Source: Pseudomonas khorasanensis
GTDB lineage: Bacteria > Pseudomonadota > Gammaproteobacteria > Pseudomonadales > Pseudomonadaceae
Length of the DNA stretch: 64,000 nt
Assembly: GCF_014268505.2 (NCBI RefSeq)
Contig: NZ_JABWQP020000008.1
Span: forward strand, 124,001-188,000
Direction: 5' to 3'
Positions 17,526 to 25,999 of the stretch are shown here, in pieces (the first letter of the stretch is position 1; every line of letters begins with the position of its first letter). The notes under the pieces are model-generated. The model was not told where the DNA came from, searched no databases, and saw nothing but the letters and a program-made list of their open reading frames with translations. The translations under genes were made by a program, and so were the position numbers.

Positions 17526-17978
17526 ATGGCCATTCGCGTGCAGGCCACGCCGTTCGATCCGGGCGCTGAAGTCAATGCGATGCACGCGGCCAATGTCGGT
17601 GTCGGTGCGGTGGTGAGTTTTGTCGGCTACGTGCGCGACTTCAATGATGGCCTCGATGTAGCCGGCATGTTTCTCGAGCACTATCCCGGCATGACCGAGA
17701 AAGCCCTGGGCAAGATTGCCATCGAAGCCGAGCAGCGCTGGCCGTTGCTGAAACTGGAAGTGCTGCACCGCATCGGCGCGCTGGAGCCGGGCGAGCCGAT
17801 CGTGTTTGTCGGCGCCGCCAGCGCTCATCGCCAGGCAGCGTTCGATGCCTGCGCCTTCGTCATGGACTACCTGAAAACCCGCGCGCCGTTCTGGAAGAAA
17901 GAAAACACCAGCGACGGGCCACGCTGGGTCGAAGGGCGGGACAGTGATCATGCGGCTGCGGATCGCTGGAAGAAATAA
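17526..17978 (+). CDS. moaE: MoaE, molybdopterin synthase catalytic subunit
   Basis: 150 residues. It forms the heterotetrameric molybdopterin synthase with MoaD and makes the dithiolene from cPMP. Family motifs are GYVRDFNDG, LEHYPGMTEK, HRIGALEPGEP and KTRAPFWKKE, which carries the active-site lysine. It is the last gene of the moaCDE operon; a REP pair follows at 18003. Confidence 0.96.
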   Translation: MAIRVQATPFDPGAEVNAMHAANVGVGAVVSFVGYVRDFNDGLDVAGMFLEHYPGMTEKALGKIAIEAEQRWPLLKLEVLHRIGALEPGEPIVFVGAASAHRQAAFDACAFVMDYLKTRAPFWKKENTSDGPRWVEGRDSDHAAADRWKK

Positions 17979-18002
17979 TCCCGGTAGCGCTCTGCAGTCA
18001 GT

Positions 18003-18069
18003 CTTCGCGAGCAGGCTCGCTCCCACAGTTGAAATGCGTTCCCCTGTGGGAGCGAGCCTGCTCGCGAAG
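18003..18069. repeat. REP pair (GCGAGCCTGCTCGCGAA type), tail-to-tail
   Basis: TTCGCGAGCAGGCTCGCTCC is inverted as GGAGCGAGCCTGCTCGCGAA after a short spacer of about 20 bp. Confidence 0.85.
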
Positions 18070-18114
18070 ACGCCATTTGCAGCACAAAGATCTCCCTTCT
18101 TGCGCGATTGACGG

Positions 18115-18124
18115 TATGTACATA
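18115..18124. promoter_or_regulatory. Palindrome TATGTACATA before the basic amino-acid binding protein gene
   Basis: A perfect 10-bp palindrome about 115 bp upstream of the next start, in an otherwise AT-rich promoter stretch. It could be an operator, but it is short and no regulator can be named. Confidence 0.25.
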
Positions 18125-18237
18125 TAAGTCCAGTATGGATTTAACAGTACGAAAAGGCGTCTTTCTTAGCGCTTAAAGCTTGCCGCTCGTAGCTGCTCTT
18201 CTTGCCAAACCAACAACAACTTTGCGAGAGAACGAAC

Positions 18238-19014
18238 ATGAAGAAACTCCCCCTCATCACCGGCCTGGCCCTTAGCCTGTTGGCGTCGACCTGTGTGTTC
18301 GCCGCCGAGAAAACCCTGCGCATCGGCATCGAAGCCGCGTATCCACCGTTTGCCTCAAAAACCGACAAGGGCGAGATCGTCGGTTTCGACTACGACATCG
18401 GCAATGCCCTGTGCGCGCAAATGAAGGTCAAGTGCGTGTGGGTGGAAGGGGAGTTCGACGGTCTCATTCCTTCTTTGAAAGTGAAGAAGATCGACATGGC
18501 GCTGTCGTCGATGACCATCAACGAAGACCGCAAGAAGTCGGTGGATTTCAGCCACAAGTACTACTTCACGTCATCGCGACTGGTGATGAAGCAAGGCGCC
18601 AGCGTCGACGACCAGTACGCCAGCCTCAAAGGCAAGAATGTCGGCGTACAACGCGCAACCACCACTGACCGTTACGCCACTGAGGTGTTTGAACCCAAGG
18701 GCATCAACGTCAAGCGCTACAGCAACAATGAAGAGATCTACATGGATTTGGCGGCAGGGCGTCTGGATGCGATTTTCGCCGACACCATTCCATTGAACGA
18801 CTTTCTGTCGATGCCGCGCGGCCAGGGTTATGCGTTTGTGGGGCCGGAATTGAAGGATCCGAAGTATGTCGGCGAAGGCGCGGGGATTGCGGTGCGCAAA
18901 GGTAATGGAGAGCTGGTCAGCCAGTTGAACAGCGCCATCGACGGCATTCGCGCGAGCGGCGAATATCAGAAGATTTCCGAGAAGTATTTCAAGTCTGATA
19001 TCTACGGCGACTGA
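18238..19014 (+). CDS. Periplasmic lysine/arginine/ornithine-type binding protein
   Basis: ABC-transporter solute receptor of the HisJ/ArgT family, about 258 residues. A signal peptide ends at V-F-A-A-E. The body carries the family motifs RIGIEAAYPPFAS, GFDYDIGNALC and SSMTINEDRKKSVDFS, with the aspartate and arginine that hold the alpha-amino and carboxyl groups. I chose ATG 18238, preceded by GAGAG, and not an upstream in-frame codon, because the signal peptide begins MKKLPL. No permease or ATPase gene is next to it. It lies beside, and convergent with, dauR-dauA-dauB, which fits a role in arginine or lysine uptake; a binding-protein gene also sits by dauBAR in P. aeruginosa. Confidence 0.88.
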   Translation: MKKLPLITGLALSLLASTCVFAAEKTLRIGIEAAYPPFASKTDKGEIVGFDYDIGNALCAQMKVKCVWVEGEFDGLIPSLKVKKIDMALSSMTINEDRKKSVDFSHKYYFTSSRLVMKQGASVDDQYASLKGKNVGVQRATTTDRYATEVFEPKGINVKRYSNNEEIYMDLAAGRLDAIFADTIPLNDFLSMPRGQGYAFVGPELKDPKYVGEGAGIAVRKGNGELVSQLNSAIDGIRASGEYQKISEKYFKSDIYGD

Positions 19015-19022
19015 TAGTTAGC

Positions 19023-19114
19023 TATCGCTGGCAAGCCAGCTCCCACAGGTTCGGCGGTCGACACTAATTTTGTGTGTGACGCAACTACTGTGGGAGCTGG
19101 CGTGCCAGCGATGG
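19023..19114. repeat. REPIN (GTGGGAGCTGGCTTGCCAGCGAT type)
   Basis: ATCGCTGGCAAGCCAGCTCC is inverted as GGAGCTGGCGTGCCAGCGAT about 45 bp later. It lies between two convergent genes and is the same family as the REPIN near algK. Confidence 0.88.
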
Positions 19115-19138
19115 GGCCATATCTATCACCGCCAATGT

Positions 19139-19765
19139 CTAGCCCTTCAATTCCTTCAGGTGCTTGTACACCGTCGCCCTGCCCATGTTCAGCACGTTAG
19201 CCACGTAGTTCGAGGCACTCTTGCCCTTGAACGCGCCCTCGGCGTGCAAGGCCAGCACCAGTTCACGTTTGTGATCGCGGGTCAGCAGGTTCAGGCTCAG
19301 TTGGCGCTCGCGCAACCAGGCGTGGAGGAACGTGTTGATGCGTTCCTGCCAGTCATCGCGAAACAGTGAATCCGGTTGCGGGATCAGTTTGCTCGGTGAG
19401 AGGAATAGGTCCAGCGCAGCCTTGGCGTTCTCGAACAGCGAGATATTCAAATTGATGCACAGTACCGCCAGCGGCAAACCTTCGCTGTCGCGCAGCACGC
19501 TGCTCAGGCTGCGAATCTTCTGGCCATCCCAATTGAGCTTTTCGTACGGGCCGATGTTGCGGTCGCTGACGTCCTCGCTGAGCATGTCCTCCAGCGACGA
19601 ATCGTCGCCGATCTCGCGTTTGGAAAGGTTGTTGGCGATGTAATCGACTTTTTGCGTGCGCAGGTCGTGCAGCACCACTTCGGCATGGGGAAAGAACAAC
19701 GTGGCGATGGCGTCGGCGATGGCGCGAAAGTTATCCAGCGCCGGGTCGAATTCAGGGGCAGTCAT
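19139..19765 (-). CDS. dauR: DauR-type transcriptional regulator (YheO PAS-HTH)
   Basis: 208 residues. The N-terminal YheO-like PAS domain (about 15-125) contains H-D-L-R and I-G-D-D-S-S-L. The C-terminal helix-turn-helix holds GKSASNYVANVLNMGRATVYKHLKEL split over two short blocks near 180-206. DauR of P. aeruginosa represses the dauBA operon and is relieved by arginine. Here it is the third gene of dauB-dauA-dauR, as in P. aeruginosa, so it probably represses its own operon. GGAG precedes the ATG. YheO-family regulators are common, so the symbol rests mainly on gene order. Confidence 0.82.
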   Translation of the reverse strand: MTAPEFDPALDNFRAIADAIATLFFPHAEVVLHDLRTQKVDYIANNLSKREIGDDSSLEDMLSEDVSDRNIGPYEKLNWDGQKIRSLSSVLRDSEGLPLAVLCINLNISLFENAKAALDLFLSPSKLIPQPDSLFRDDWQERINTFLHAWLRERQLSLNLLTRDHKRELVLALHAEGAFKGKSASNYVANVLNMGRATVYKHLKELKG

Positions 19766-19856
19766 GACAGTGGAGCTCCAGGCAGCGTCAGCGCCCCTTG
19801 TACCGGGGCGCCGCGAGTGTGCCGCAATCTTTTGGACGAGTCACCCCGACAAGCGT

Positions 19857-20984
19857 TCAAGCAAGTCGGGCAGGGGAGAGCATGGCGCTGTCCAGGCCGA
19901 ACTCATGCAGGTGCTCGGGCAACGGCTCGCCGCGCACCAGCGCCGCACTGGCCTGACCCATCGCCGGCGACGTCTGGATGCCGTAACCCCCTTGCGCGGC
20001 GACCCAGAACAGCCCCGGCACCTGTGGGTCAAAACCGCTCAGCAAATCACCATCAGCAACGAAACTGCGCAATCCGGCCCAGGTGCGGGTCGGACGGCGG
20101 ATGGTTAATGTGGTGGCCTCTTCGATCTGGTAGATGCCCATGGCGATGTCGAGTTCTTCCGGCTGTACATCGTGAGGCTCGACCGGGTCGGCATTGGCCG
20201 GCGAGCCGAGGAACATGCCGGCGTCGGGCTTCATGTAGAACGATTCGTCGAGGCTGACCAGCATCGGCCAGTGATGAATGTCCACGCCTTCAGGGCCGGC
20301 GAAGATAAACGCGGCGCGGCGTTTCGGTTGCAGGCCCAATGGTTGCGCCCCGGCCAGAGTGCCGATCCTGTCGGCCCAGGCGCCAGCGGCGTTAATGATG
20401 ACAGGGGCGCTGAATGTCTGACCGTTGGTTTGCACCTGCCAGAGGCCATCGGGATCGCGGCTCAGGCCGAGCACTTCGCAATCGGTGTGCACTTCGCCGT
20501 TGTTGCGACGGATGCCGCGCAGGTAACCCTGGTGCAGCGCGTCAGTGTCGATGTCGCAGGCCGAAGGGTCGTAGATCGCGCCGTGGACTTTTTCCCGGCG
20601 CAGGATCGGCAGGCGCGCGCAGGCTTCGTCGGCGCTGAGCAGTTGCATCTGCGGTACGGTGGCTTTGGCGCTGAGGTATTGGTTGTTCAGTTCGGCAGGG
20701 TCGCCGATGAAGTCCACGGTCATCTCGCCGCGCGGGGTCAGTAACGGGTGCTCGCAGAAACCGCTGGGAGGGTTGTCGAAAAAATCGCGGCTGGCCTGAG
20801 TCAATGCACGGACCTGTGCGGTGCCGTAGGCGGCGGTGTAAAGCGCGGCGGAGCGACCGGTGGAGTGATAGCCGGGATGGGTTTCACGCTCGAGCACGAT
20901 CACTTTGCCGTGCGGCGCCAGCCAGAACCCGGTAGAAGCGCCGGCAATCCCGCCGCCGATGATGATGAAATCTGCGTGGGTCAT
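19857..20984 (-). CDS. dauA: FAD-dependent D-arginine dehydrogenase-type oxidase
   Basis: 375 residues, the same length as DauA of P. aeruginosa. An N-terminal FAD-binding GGGIAG motif near 9-14 follows a beta strand. HSTGRSAALY lies in the flavin contact region, and the C-terminal AAQGGYGIQTSPAMG segment closes the FAD site. DauA oxidises D-arginine and other D-amino acids to the 2-ketoacid, which DauB can reduce and aminate to L-arginine. The start follows TGGAG. The gap to dauB holds a REPIN. Related DAO-family enzymes with other substrates exist, so substrate assignment depends on context. Confidence 0.86.
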   Translation of the reverse strand: MTHADFIIIGGGIAGASTGFWLAPHGKVIVLERETHPGYHSTGRSAALYTAAYGTAQVRALTQASRDFFDNPPSGFCEHPLLTPRGEMTVDFIGDPAELNNQYLSAKATVPQMQLLSADEACARLPILRREKVHGAIYDPSACDIDTDALHQGYLRGIRRNNGEVHTDCEVLGLSRDPDGLWQVQTNGQTFSAPVIINAAGAWADRIGTLAGAQPLGLQPKRRAAFIFAGPEGVDIHHWPMLVSLDESFYMKPDAGMFLGSPANADPVEPHDVQPEELDIAMGIYQIEEATTLTIRRPTRTWAGLRSFVADGDLLSGFDPQVPGLFWVAAQGGYGIQTSPAMGQASAALVRGEPLPEHLHEFGLDSAMLSPARLA

Positions 20985-21030
20985 GTAGGTCTCCAGTGGG
21001 TACGCAATATCAAGGCGTTCGCTAGTCCGT

Positions 21031-21120
21031 TGTGGGAGCGAGCCTGCTCGCGAAGCGGTGTATCAGTCGACATCTTCGGTGAATGTCAGACCGCATTCGC
21101 GAGCAGGCTCGCTCCCACAG
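21031..21120. repeat. REPIN between dauA and dauB
   Basis: TGTGGGAGCGAGCCTGCTCG is inverted as CGAGCAGGCTCGCTCCCACA, with the GTATCAGTCGACATC spacer core. It lies inside the presumed dau operon. Confidence 0.92.
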
Positions 21121-21133
21121 GGGATTTTTGGCG

Positions 21134-22078
21134 TTAGTGGGTTAAGTGATAAACCGCATTGGCGAGGGCAATGTCTTCCAGGCCCAAGCCGATTGAACGG
21201 AAGAACACGTGACGGTCGTAACCCGGGCGCTGCACTTTTTCGCTGAGTAATTCCGCCAGATCACCCACAATCGAATCCTGGCTCCAGCCGTGCTGTTCGG
21301 CGGCAATCAACATCTCACCCGCCGATCCCGGCGTGGTCAGACGATAATCGCAGAACACCTGCATGCCGTTCAGGCTCTGCGGCGGCACTTCGTGGGCACG
21401 GGGGGCATTGGTGCTAATCGAGGTGATCAGCGCCGGTTTGCGCAATTGCACCGGATCGATCACGGGCCCGGCGGAAGACGTGCAGAGCATGATCACGTCA
21501 GCCTCGGCGATGGCCGTTTCGCGACTGTCGGTGATGTTCAATTCGGGGGCGATGGTTTTCAACACGGCCCGTGTTTCAGTGTCTTCGCGCAGAGACGGCG
21601 AATACAGGCTGATGCTCTGCCAGTCGCGCAAAGATTTCACGTAATGCAGATGCGCCTGGGCAATCTTGCCGCTGCCGATGATCGCCAGTCGTTGGGCATT
21701 CGATGGCGCGAGGGCATCGATCGCTACGGCCGTGGTCGCGGCGGTGCGGGCGGTTGTCAGTTCGCCTGCATCACAAAGCAACAGCGGTTGGCCGGTTTTC
21801 ATCGACATCAACAATGTCCACGCCGTCACCAGCGGGCCTTGCTCGCGAACGATGTACGGCGAAGTCTTCACGCCGTAGACACCGTCCTCTGCCAGCACAC
21901 CCAGATAATTGATGAAGTCGCCGGCACCCTGCGGGAATTCCACCCATTGCTGTGCCGGCTGGACAGCGTTGCCTGCCGCCAGATCGCGGAACAGCTTTCT
22001 CAGGATCTGTGGCACATCGACGCGGGCCAGTAGCTCACGGGCCTGGGCTTGATCGATCACGTAAGGCGCGCTGGACAT
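21134..22078 (-). CDS. dauB: NAD(P)H-dependent L-arginine dehydrogenase-type protein (ornithine cyclodeaminase/mu-crystallin family)
   Basis: 314 residues. It has a Rossmann nucleotide site near IIGSGKIAQAHL and the family segments GVYGVKTSPYI and SISTNAPRAHEVP. DauB converts 2-ketoarginine and ammonia to L-arginine, completing racemisation of D-arginine with DauA. ATG 22078 is preceded by GGAG; an upstream in-frame TTG has no such site. First gene of dauB-dauA-dauR. Ornithine cyclodeaminase family members differ in substrate, so the role is inferred from the neighbours. Confidence 0.85.
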   Translation of the reverse strand: MSSAPYVIDQAQARELLARVDVPQILRKLFRDLAAGNAVQPAQQWVEFPQGAGDFINYLGVLAEDGVYGVKTSPYIVREQGPLVTAWTLLMSMKTGQPLLLCDAGELTTARTAATTAVAIDALAPSNAQRLAIIGSGKIAQAHLHYVKSLRDWQSISLYSPSLREDTETRAVLKTIAPELNITDSRETAIAEADVIMLCTSSAGPVIDPVQLRKPALITSISTNAPRAHEVPPQSLNGMQVFCDYRLTTPGSAGEMLIAAEQHGWSQDSIVGDLAELLSEKVQRPGYDRHVFFRSIGLGLEDIALANAVYHLTH

Positions 22079-22146
22079 GTCGGACTCCAAAACTAAACTT
22101 ATTTTTCCATTATGGACTTTTAGTTCTGGCGAGCAACTGCCGGACG

Positions 22147-22182
22147 AAAAAAAAGCGCAGTTCGTTTCCGGCTGCGCTTTTT
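22147..22182 (-). terminator. Intrinsic terminator after rhlB
   Basis: On the minus strand AAAAAGCGCAG pairs with CTGCGCTTTTT around an 11-base loop and runs into eight T. Confidence 0.9.
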
Positions 22183-22195
22183 CATTTCGCGGTGC

Positions 22196-23680
22196 TTACT
22201 GCGGACGCTTGCGCTCAACCGCGCGCAACAGATGCGTCGGCGGCGTTTCACAGCTGATCTTACGGCCGAGCTTTTCTTCGATGGACGGCAACTGATAGGA
22301 GTCGTCTTCGCCGGCAAAGCTGATCGACACGCCATCGGCGCCTGCGCGACCTGTACGGCCGATGCGGTGCACGTAATCGTCCGGTACTTCCGGCAGAGTG
22401 AAGTTGATCACGTGGCTGATGCCGTCAATGTGAATGCCGCGACCGGCCACATCGGTGGCCACCAGCACACGAATCTTGCCTTCGCGGAAACCTTCCAGGG
22501 TCTTGATGCGCTTGTGTTGCGGTACGTCGCCGGACAGTTGCGCGGCGTTCACACCGTCACGCACCAGGCGCTCTTCGATACGGCGCACTTCGTCCTTGCG
22601 GTTGGCGAACACCATGACGCGCTCCCAACCGTTGTCGTTGATCAGGTTGTAGAGCAGCTTGTACTTGTCGGCACCGGCTACGGCGTAGATGTGTTGCTCG
22701 ACGTTGTCGCTGGCGACGTTGAGTGATTCGATTTCGACAATGGACGGGTCGGTGGTCCATTGCTTGGCCAGGTTCATCACGTCTTCGGTGAAGGTCGCGG
22801 AGAACAGCAGGGTCTGGCGCTCGGACTTCGGCGGAGTCTGGCGAATGATCTGGCGCACCTGCGGGATGAAACCCATGTCGAGCATGCGGTCGGCTTCGTC
22901 CAGCACCATCACTTCGACCATGTCCAGGTGCACGTCGCCGCGCTGGTTGAAGTCGAGCAAACGGCCCGGTGTGGCGACGAGGATGTCGCAATGGCGCGCT
23001 TCGAGGTGCTTGAGCTGCTTGTCGAAATCCATGCCGCCCACAAAGGTCATCACATTCAGGCCGGTGTACTTGGTCAGGTCGGCAGCGTCCTTGGCGATTT
23101 GCACCACCAGCTCGCGGGTCGGCGCGATGATCAGCGCACGGGGCTCGCCCATGTAGCGTTCTTTCGGCGGCGGAGTCTGCAACAGCTGCGTGATGATGGA
23201 AATCAGGAACGCGGCGGTCTTGCCGGTGCCGGTCTGCGCGCGACCGATGGCATCTTTGCCGGCGAGCGTGAAGCCCAGCACCTGCGCCTGGATCGGTGTG
23301 CAATACGGGAAGCCCAGGTCCTGAATGGCATGCATCAGTTCAGGAGACAGATTGAAATCATGAAAGCGGGTTTTGCCTTCCTGTGGCTCGACGACAAAGT
23401 CTTCGAGTTTCCACGGAATCACCGGGGCCTTGGGCTTCGGTTCGCGACGCGGTCTGGCCGGTGCCGGTGCCGGCGCTTCGCTGCGTGCGGGCTCGGCTGC
23501 GATTGACTCGGCAGCGGCAGGTTTTGGAGGCTGTTTCGGCGTTGCGACGGGAGCGGGGCGGTCGGCCGGAGGGGCATCGTTGCGATGACCGGGGGCGTGC
23601 GACGGCGCGCTGGGAACTGGCGCGAGCTGCTCAGCCTCGCTTTTACCGAACATTTTCTTGAGTGCTTTGAGCACGGTCAT
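22196..23680 (-). CDS. rhlB: DEAD-box ATP-dependent RNA helicase RhlB
   Basis: 494 residues. The first 100 residues are rich in Ala, Pro and Arg and look disordered. The helicase core follows with the motifs AQTGTGKT, PTRELV, TPGR, DEAD, SAT, and HRIGRTGRAG. RhlB unwinds RNA for the degradosome in E. coli; in Pseudomonas it is also a RNase E-associated helicase. It follows the order rhlB-estB-aap, close to what is known around P. aeruginosa PA3858-PA3861. The ATG at 23680 has no strong Shine-Dalgarno site. It ends at a good terminator. Confidence 0.93.
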   Translation of the reverse strand: MTVLKALKKMFGKSEAEQLAPVPSAPSHAPGHRNDAPPADRPAPVATPKQPPKPAAAESIAAEPARSEAPAPAPARPRREPKPKAPVIPWKLEDFVVEPQEGKTRFHDFNLSPELMHAIQDLGFPYCTPIQAQVLGFTLAGKDAIGRAQTGTGKTAAFLISIITQLLQTPPPKERYMGEPRALIIAPTRELVVQIAKDAADLTKYTGLNVMTFVGGMDFDKQLKHLEARHCDILVATPGRLLDFNQRGDVHLDMVEVMVLDEADRMLDMGFIPQVRQIIRQTPPKSERQTLLFSATFTEDVMNLAKQWTTDPSIVEIESLNVASDNVEQHIYAVAGADKYKLLYNLINDNGWERVMVFANRKDEVRRIEERLVRDGVNAAQLSGDVPQHKRIKTLEGFREGKIRVLVATDVAGRGIHIDGISHVINFTLPEVPDDYVHRIGRTGRAGADGVSISFAGEDDSYQLPSIEEKLGRKISCETPPTHLLRAVERKRPQ

Positions 23681-23777
23681 CTCATCAATTGATTAAGGAA
23701 TGTACGCCGGCCAGTGTAATGCAAGAAACGGGCGCGGCGTAGTAGGAGGGATCAATGGGCAGGCATTGGCTGCAAAA

Positions 23778-24434
23778 TCAGCGCAGGCGATCGCTCAACC
23801 AGGCACCGATGTCGCGAATCTCTTCAGGTAACACTTCGTGCTCCATTGGGTATTCCTGCCATGTCACGGTGACACCATGGGCCTTCAGGTACTCATACGC
23901 CGTGCGCCCCATCGAGTTCTGCACCACGTTATCGAACTGACCGTGCAGTGACAGCACGGGAATGCGCTGCTGACTGGCGGATAACTCCAAGTCTTCGCTG
24001 AAAGTCGGCGCGTAGGTCGACAGCGCCAGTACACCACCCAACGGCCCCTGCCATTTCAAGAAAGCGGTGTGTAACACCACGGCGCCCCCTTGGGAAAATC
24101 CGGCCAGGAAGATCCGCGAAGCGTCTATTCCGCTGGCGCGCTCGCTTTCGATCAGTTCGATGATGCGTTGCGCCGACCCGTCCAGTTCGTCAAGGTCAAT
24201 CGCTCGCGCCGGGCTCATTGCCTTGATGTCGTACCAGCTGGGCATGGCATAACCGCCATTTATCGTCACTGGACGTGTCGGCGCCTGTGGCAAGACAAAA
24301 CGTGTGCTCAGCAGGGTTTCCTGCAATGCCTCGGCCACCGGCAGGAAGTCATAGCGGTCGGCGCCGAGGCCGTGCAGCCAGATCACGCAGGCGTCTGCGG
24401 GCTTAACAGGCTGAAGAATCAAGGGCTCGGTCAT
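23778..24434 (-). CDS. estB: Carboxylesterase II (alpha/beta hydrolase)
   Basis: 218 residues, the same length as EstB of P. fluorescens. The nucleophile elbow GFSQGG holds the catalytic serine, with an aspartate in HGQFDNVV and a histidine in PMEHEV completing the triad. The oxyanion region is WLHGLGADRYD. The family hydrolyses short-chain acyl esters and some members cleave acyl-protein thioesters. No signal peptide, so it is cytosolic. GGAG precedes the ATG. It reads away from the aap operon. Confidence 0.93.
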   Translation of the reverse strand: MTEPLILQPVKPADACVIWLHGLGADRYDFLPVAEALQETLLSTRFVLPQAPTRPVTINGGYAMPSWYDIKAMSPARAIDLDELDGSAQRIIELIESERASGIDASRIFLAGFSQGGAVVLHTAFLKWQGPLGGVLALSTYAPTFSEDLELSASQQRIPVLSLHGQFDNVVQNSMGRTAYEYLKAHGVTVTWQEYPMEHEVLPEEIRDIGAWLSDRLR

Positions 24435-24569
24435 GTCTGCTCCAAAAATGTGCGGGCGCTCTTAATAAGTGCGTGACGACGGTGCGCGCCCGGTTGATCC
24501 GTTAAGAAGATGTCGCAAGGTTACAAGTTTTGCTATTGACCTGTCGCACAAACCCTTCGGCGACCGGTG

Positions 24570-24585
24570 TGGTACGGGCTTTGCT
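24570..24585 (+). promoter_or_regulatory. Candidate sigma-54 promoter of aapJQMP
   Basis: TGGTACG-GGCT-TTGCT keeps the invariant GG-N10-GC spacing and differs from the consensus TGGCACG-N4-TTGCA in two bases. The leader to aapJ would be about 305 bases. The block TACGGGCTTTGC recurs at 24691-24702 without the upstream GG. The rest of the 467-bp gap (24435-24901) has no gene that I can support. Confidence 0.5.
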
Positions 24586-24901
24586 ATGGAGGACTCTGTA
24601 CGAAGCGTCCTACGTGTGGCGGTAACACTATCAGTGTACGACTCGCGAGGGGATGGCAACGAATCCGGTGATGGATGTTCGCCAATGGCCGCTACGGGCT
24701 TTGCGAACGTGAAAGGGCTACAGCCCGTTCGGCCGATTGGTGAGAGGCGGATCTGCGGTTAACGGAGAGCCGCCTGTAAAACTCATAGCGAAGGTCCAGC
24801 GTCGGTTGACCCCAAAAAAAGCCAACACGGGTCGACAACGCCTCAAAAGGGTGCGACTGGACTCAAGCTCCGACACAACAAGAGCAAAACTGGAGGTTTG
24901 A

Positions 24902-25933
24902 ATGAAGATGTTGAAATCCACTCTGGCGATCGTGACTGCAGCAGCAGTACTCGGTGTCAGCGGGTTCGCTCAGGCGGGTGCAACCCTGGATGCGGTACAG
25001 AAGAAAGGTTTCGTGCAGTGTGGCGTGAGCGACGGTCTGCCGGGCTTCTCGGTACCGGATGCGACCGGCAAGATCCTAGGCATCGACGCCGACGTCTGCC
25101 GCGCTGTGGCCGCTGCCGTTTTCGGCGACGCGACCAAGGTCAAGTTCAGCCAGTTGAACGCCAAGGAGCGTTTCACCGCGCTGCAATCGGGCGAGATCGA
25201 CATCCTGTCGCGCAACACCACCATGACCAGCTCCCGTGACGCGGGCATGGGCTTGAAATTCCCGGGCTTCATCACCTACTACGACGGCATCGGTTTCCTG
25301 GTAAACAACAAGCTGGGCGTGAAAAGCGCCAAGGAACTGGACGGTGCAACCATCTGCATCCAGGCCGGTACCACCACCGAGCTGAACGTTTCCGACTACT
25401 TCCGTGGCAACGGTCTGAAATACACCCCGATCACTTTCGACACCTCCGATGAAAGCGCCAAGTCGCTGGAATCCGGTCGTTGCGACGTGCTGACCTCCGA
25501 CAAGTCCCAGCTGTTCGCCCAGCGCAGCAAGCTGGCCTCGCCGAAAGATTACGTGGTTCTGCCGGAAACCATTTCCAAGGAGCCGCTGGGTCCGGTCGTG
25601 CGTAACGGCGACGACGAGTGGCTGGCCGTTGTCCGTTGGGTCGGCTACGCGCTGCTCAACGCTGAAGAGGCAGGCATCACTTCCAAGAACGTCGAAGCTG
25701 AAGCCAAGTCGACCAAGAATCCTGACGTGGCCCGTATGCTCGGCGCTGACGGTGAGTACGGTAAAGACCTGAAACTGCCGAAAGACTGGGTTGTTCAGAT
25801 CGTCAAGCAAGTCGGCAACTACGGTGAAATCTTCGAGAAAAACCTCGGCAAGAGCACTCCGCTGGAAATCGACCGTGGCCTGAACGCCCTGTGGAACAAC
25901 GGCGGCATTCAGTACGCACCACCAGTGCGCTAA
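24902..25933 (+). CDS. aapJ: AapJ, general L-amino acid ABC transporter binding protein
   Basis: 343 residues. A signal peptide ends at A-Q-A-G. The solute-binding fold holds family motifs VQCGVSDGLPGFS, GIDADVCRAVAAAVFGD and the ligand region ILSRNTTMTSSRD. AapJ captures a broad set of L-amino acids in the periplasm for AapQMP. GGAGG precedes ATG 24902. A 12-bp hairpin after it separates it from aapQ and probably allows more binding protein than permease to be made. The candidate sigma-54 site upstream suggests control by nitrogen or amino-acid signals. Confidence 0.94.
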   Translation: MKMLKSTLAIVTAAAVLGVSGFAQAGATLDAVQKKGFVQCGVSDGLPGFSVPDATGKILGIDADVCRAVAAAVFGDATKVKFSQLNAKERFTALQSGEIDILSRNTTMTSSRDAGMGLKFPGFITYYDGIGFLVNNKLGVKSAKELDGATICIQAGTTTELNVSDYFRGNGLKYTPITFDTSDESAKSLESGRCDVLTSDKSQLFAQRSKLASPKDYVVLPETISKEPLGPVVRNGDDEWLAVVRWVGYALLNAEEAGITSKNVEAEAKSTKNPDVARMLGADGEYGKDLKLPKDWVVQIVKQVGNYGEIFEKNLGKSTPLEIDRGLNALWNNGGIQYAPPVR

Positions 25934-25940
25934 TGGTTCT

Positions 25941-25969
25941 ATCACCCGGCGGGCCAACCGCCGGGTGAT
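25941..25969 (+). repeat. Stem-loop between aapJ and aapQ
   Basis: ATCACCCGGCGG pairs exactly with CCGCCGGGTGAT around GCCAA. No strong U-run follows, so it is better explained as an mRNA-stabilising or attenuating structure than a full terminator. Confidence 0.8.
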
Positions 25970-25999
25970 GTTCTTGTTCCATTTCTTCCGGGGCACTTC

